NCBI RefSeq assembly: GCF_021155765.1 | Contig: NC_060113.1 | Location: 1,912,501 to 1,976,500 of the forward strand | Reading direction: 5' to 3' | Origin: Diprion similis | Lineage: Eukaryota; Arthropoda; Insecta; Hymenoptera; Diprionidae | DNA length: 64,000 nt | Program-made: the position numbers and the translations under genes | Shown: piece after piece, positions 62,996 to 64,000 of the stretch | How positions within the stretch are numbered: the stretch's first letter is position 1 | Layout of the letters: every line of letters begins with the position of its first letter | The notes under the pieces: model-generated | What the model saw: the letters and a program-made list of their open reading frames with translations, nothing else | Databases searched by the model: none | Told to the model about the DNA's origin: nothing

Positions 62996-64000
62996 GTGAG
63001 TAGATTTGTGATAAGGAAAACTCCTCCGACAGCGATTTGCTGAATTTCTCGTCGAAACGTCTCACTTCTGTACAACAATTCGCGTATGAGACGCTCTAAA
63101 ACCGTCTTGTGAATAATTCCGAATTATTTTTCGGTTCACCTGCTGCTCCGCTAAATTACATACGCATGCAGTTTTTATTTCTGTATACTCCGATGCAGCG
63201 TCTATTTCCGGTATCTTGTCTCGTCGCGTATTGTACGCACGCAGGTTCAACGCACCTTTCGTATGGTAAGTCGAAACCTTGCAGGTGGGTATAAGGTGTT
63301 TAATTACACACCACCGCTTCTATTCCGAGGAAATCAATTTTTATCTTATAAAATAGTTAATGCCTTAGGCGACTCGATCGCTCACTCGCTCGCTCAAGCT
63401 CCAGCGGAATGAACTGCAGGCAGGCACCTGTTTTGCCGACTGTGCAACGTGGCTTTAGTTCTATCTGTTGTCGACAGACGGCGCTACCGTAATATTTTCA
63501 ATCGTGGTCAGTGGTTCTCAACGTCTTCTTTTGCGATTCTGAAAGTGTCGTGAAGTGTAAGCTATCTGGAAATCTACGTTTTACGATTTTTTTTTTTTAC
63601 TGTCTATATAATATAATATATAAAGATGACAGAAACGAATTCGAAATTTGTCGTTTTTGGAAACAGTGTTCAAATTTTTTTTTTTTTTTTTTCTTTTCAA
63701 CTTCCGAAATCAGCTACGGTCTCAAACTCTTTGGCGAAAAACTTTCATATACCAGCTGGTTCTATGAAATAGGAAAACATCTGGATGGAATAATTTTTTG
63801 CGAATAAGTATCGGTATTCTTCTATTTATGAGAAGATTCTTATTCTTTTTTCATATTAGCTTGATTAACGAATCTGAGAATTATTCTGCCTCTTGAAAAT
63901 TTGAGCTTTCGTTAAATATAATAATCATAGCAACCTATTTGAGCTAAATCTCTATAGACATTGATTATTATTTTCTCTCTTTCGCCCTATTTCTATTTCT
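62996..64000. other. presumed first intron, no further exon seen
   Basis: AT-rich with long T tracts; no supported coding exon up to the window's end. Confidence 0.35.

Overview
The window is nuclear DNA of an insect, most likely a hymenopteran (sawfly or wasp). It is AT-rich with short GT-AG introns. It carries two tandem insect odorant receptor genes of the hymenopteran type, and a full BRCA1 orthologue, a gene that Drosophila lacks. The order-level assignment is an inference; no species is claimed. I rebuilt the spliced genes by hand from splice sites and reading-frame phase. For BRCA1, DPYD, ACAA2/yip2 and the second odorant receptor, all exon phases agree and the predicted lengths match the families.

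Layout. 1-6048: no supported gene; an imperfect long hairpin (805-936), poly-C tracts and simple repeats. 6049-12587 (-): BRCA1, 7 exons. 12588-13328: a compact divergent promoter with an E2F-type site and three CACGTG E-boxes. 13329-18198 (+): a small unrecognised type I membrane protein (signal peptide, Gly/Pro-rich ectodomain, one TM), followed by an AT-rich stretch of about 5 kb that looks like its 3' UTR. 24409-28796 (-): a 1263-residue secreted low-complexity mucin-like protein whose signal peptide lies on two tiny upstream exons. 28831-47570: a long gene-poor stretch holding three families of non-autonomous inverted-repeat elements (30068-30715; 32414-32713 with 34669-35043; 35698-36318) and a possible TATA/initiator promoter near 36700. 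47679-52669 (-): dihydropyrimidine dehydrogenase, 16 exons. 53565-55171 (+): an odorant receptor gene that appears to have lost its normal 3' end. 55387-57501 (+): an intact odorant receptor with tRNA-Gly(UCC) in its first intron. 57894-61207 (-): mitochondrial-type 3-ketoacyl-CoA thiolase (ACAA2/yip2), 8 exons. 62200-62995 (+): a GC-rich stretch ending in a candidate first coding exon of a gene that leaves the window.

The genes do not form one pathway. They cover DNA repair (BRCA1), pyrimidine catabolism (DPYD), fatty-acid beta-oxidation (thiolase), chemoreception (two receptors) and extracellular matrix or cuticle (mucin-like protein). The most notable points are the regulatory motifs in the BRCA1 divergent promoter, the undescribed small membrane protein with its GC-rich collagen-like exon, the transposon-derived inverted repeats, and the receptor gene that seems to be decaying.
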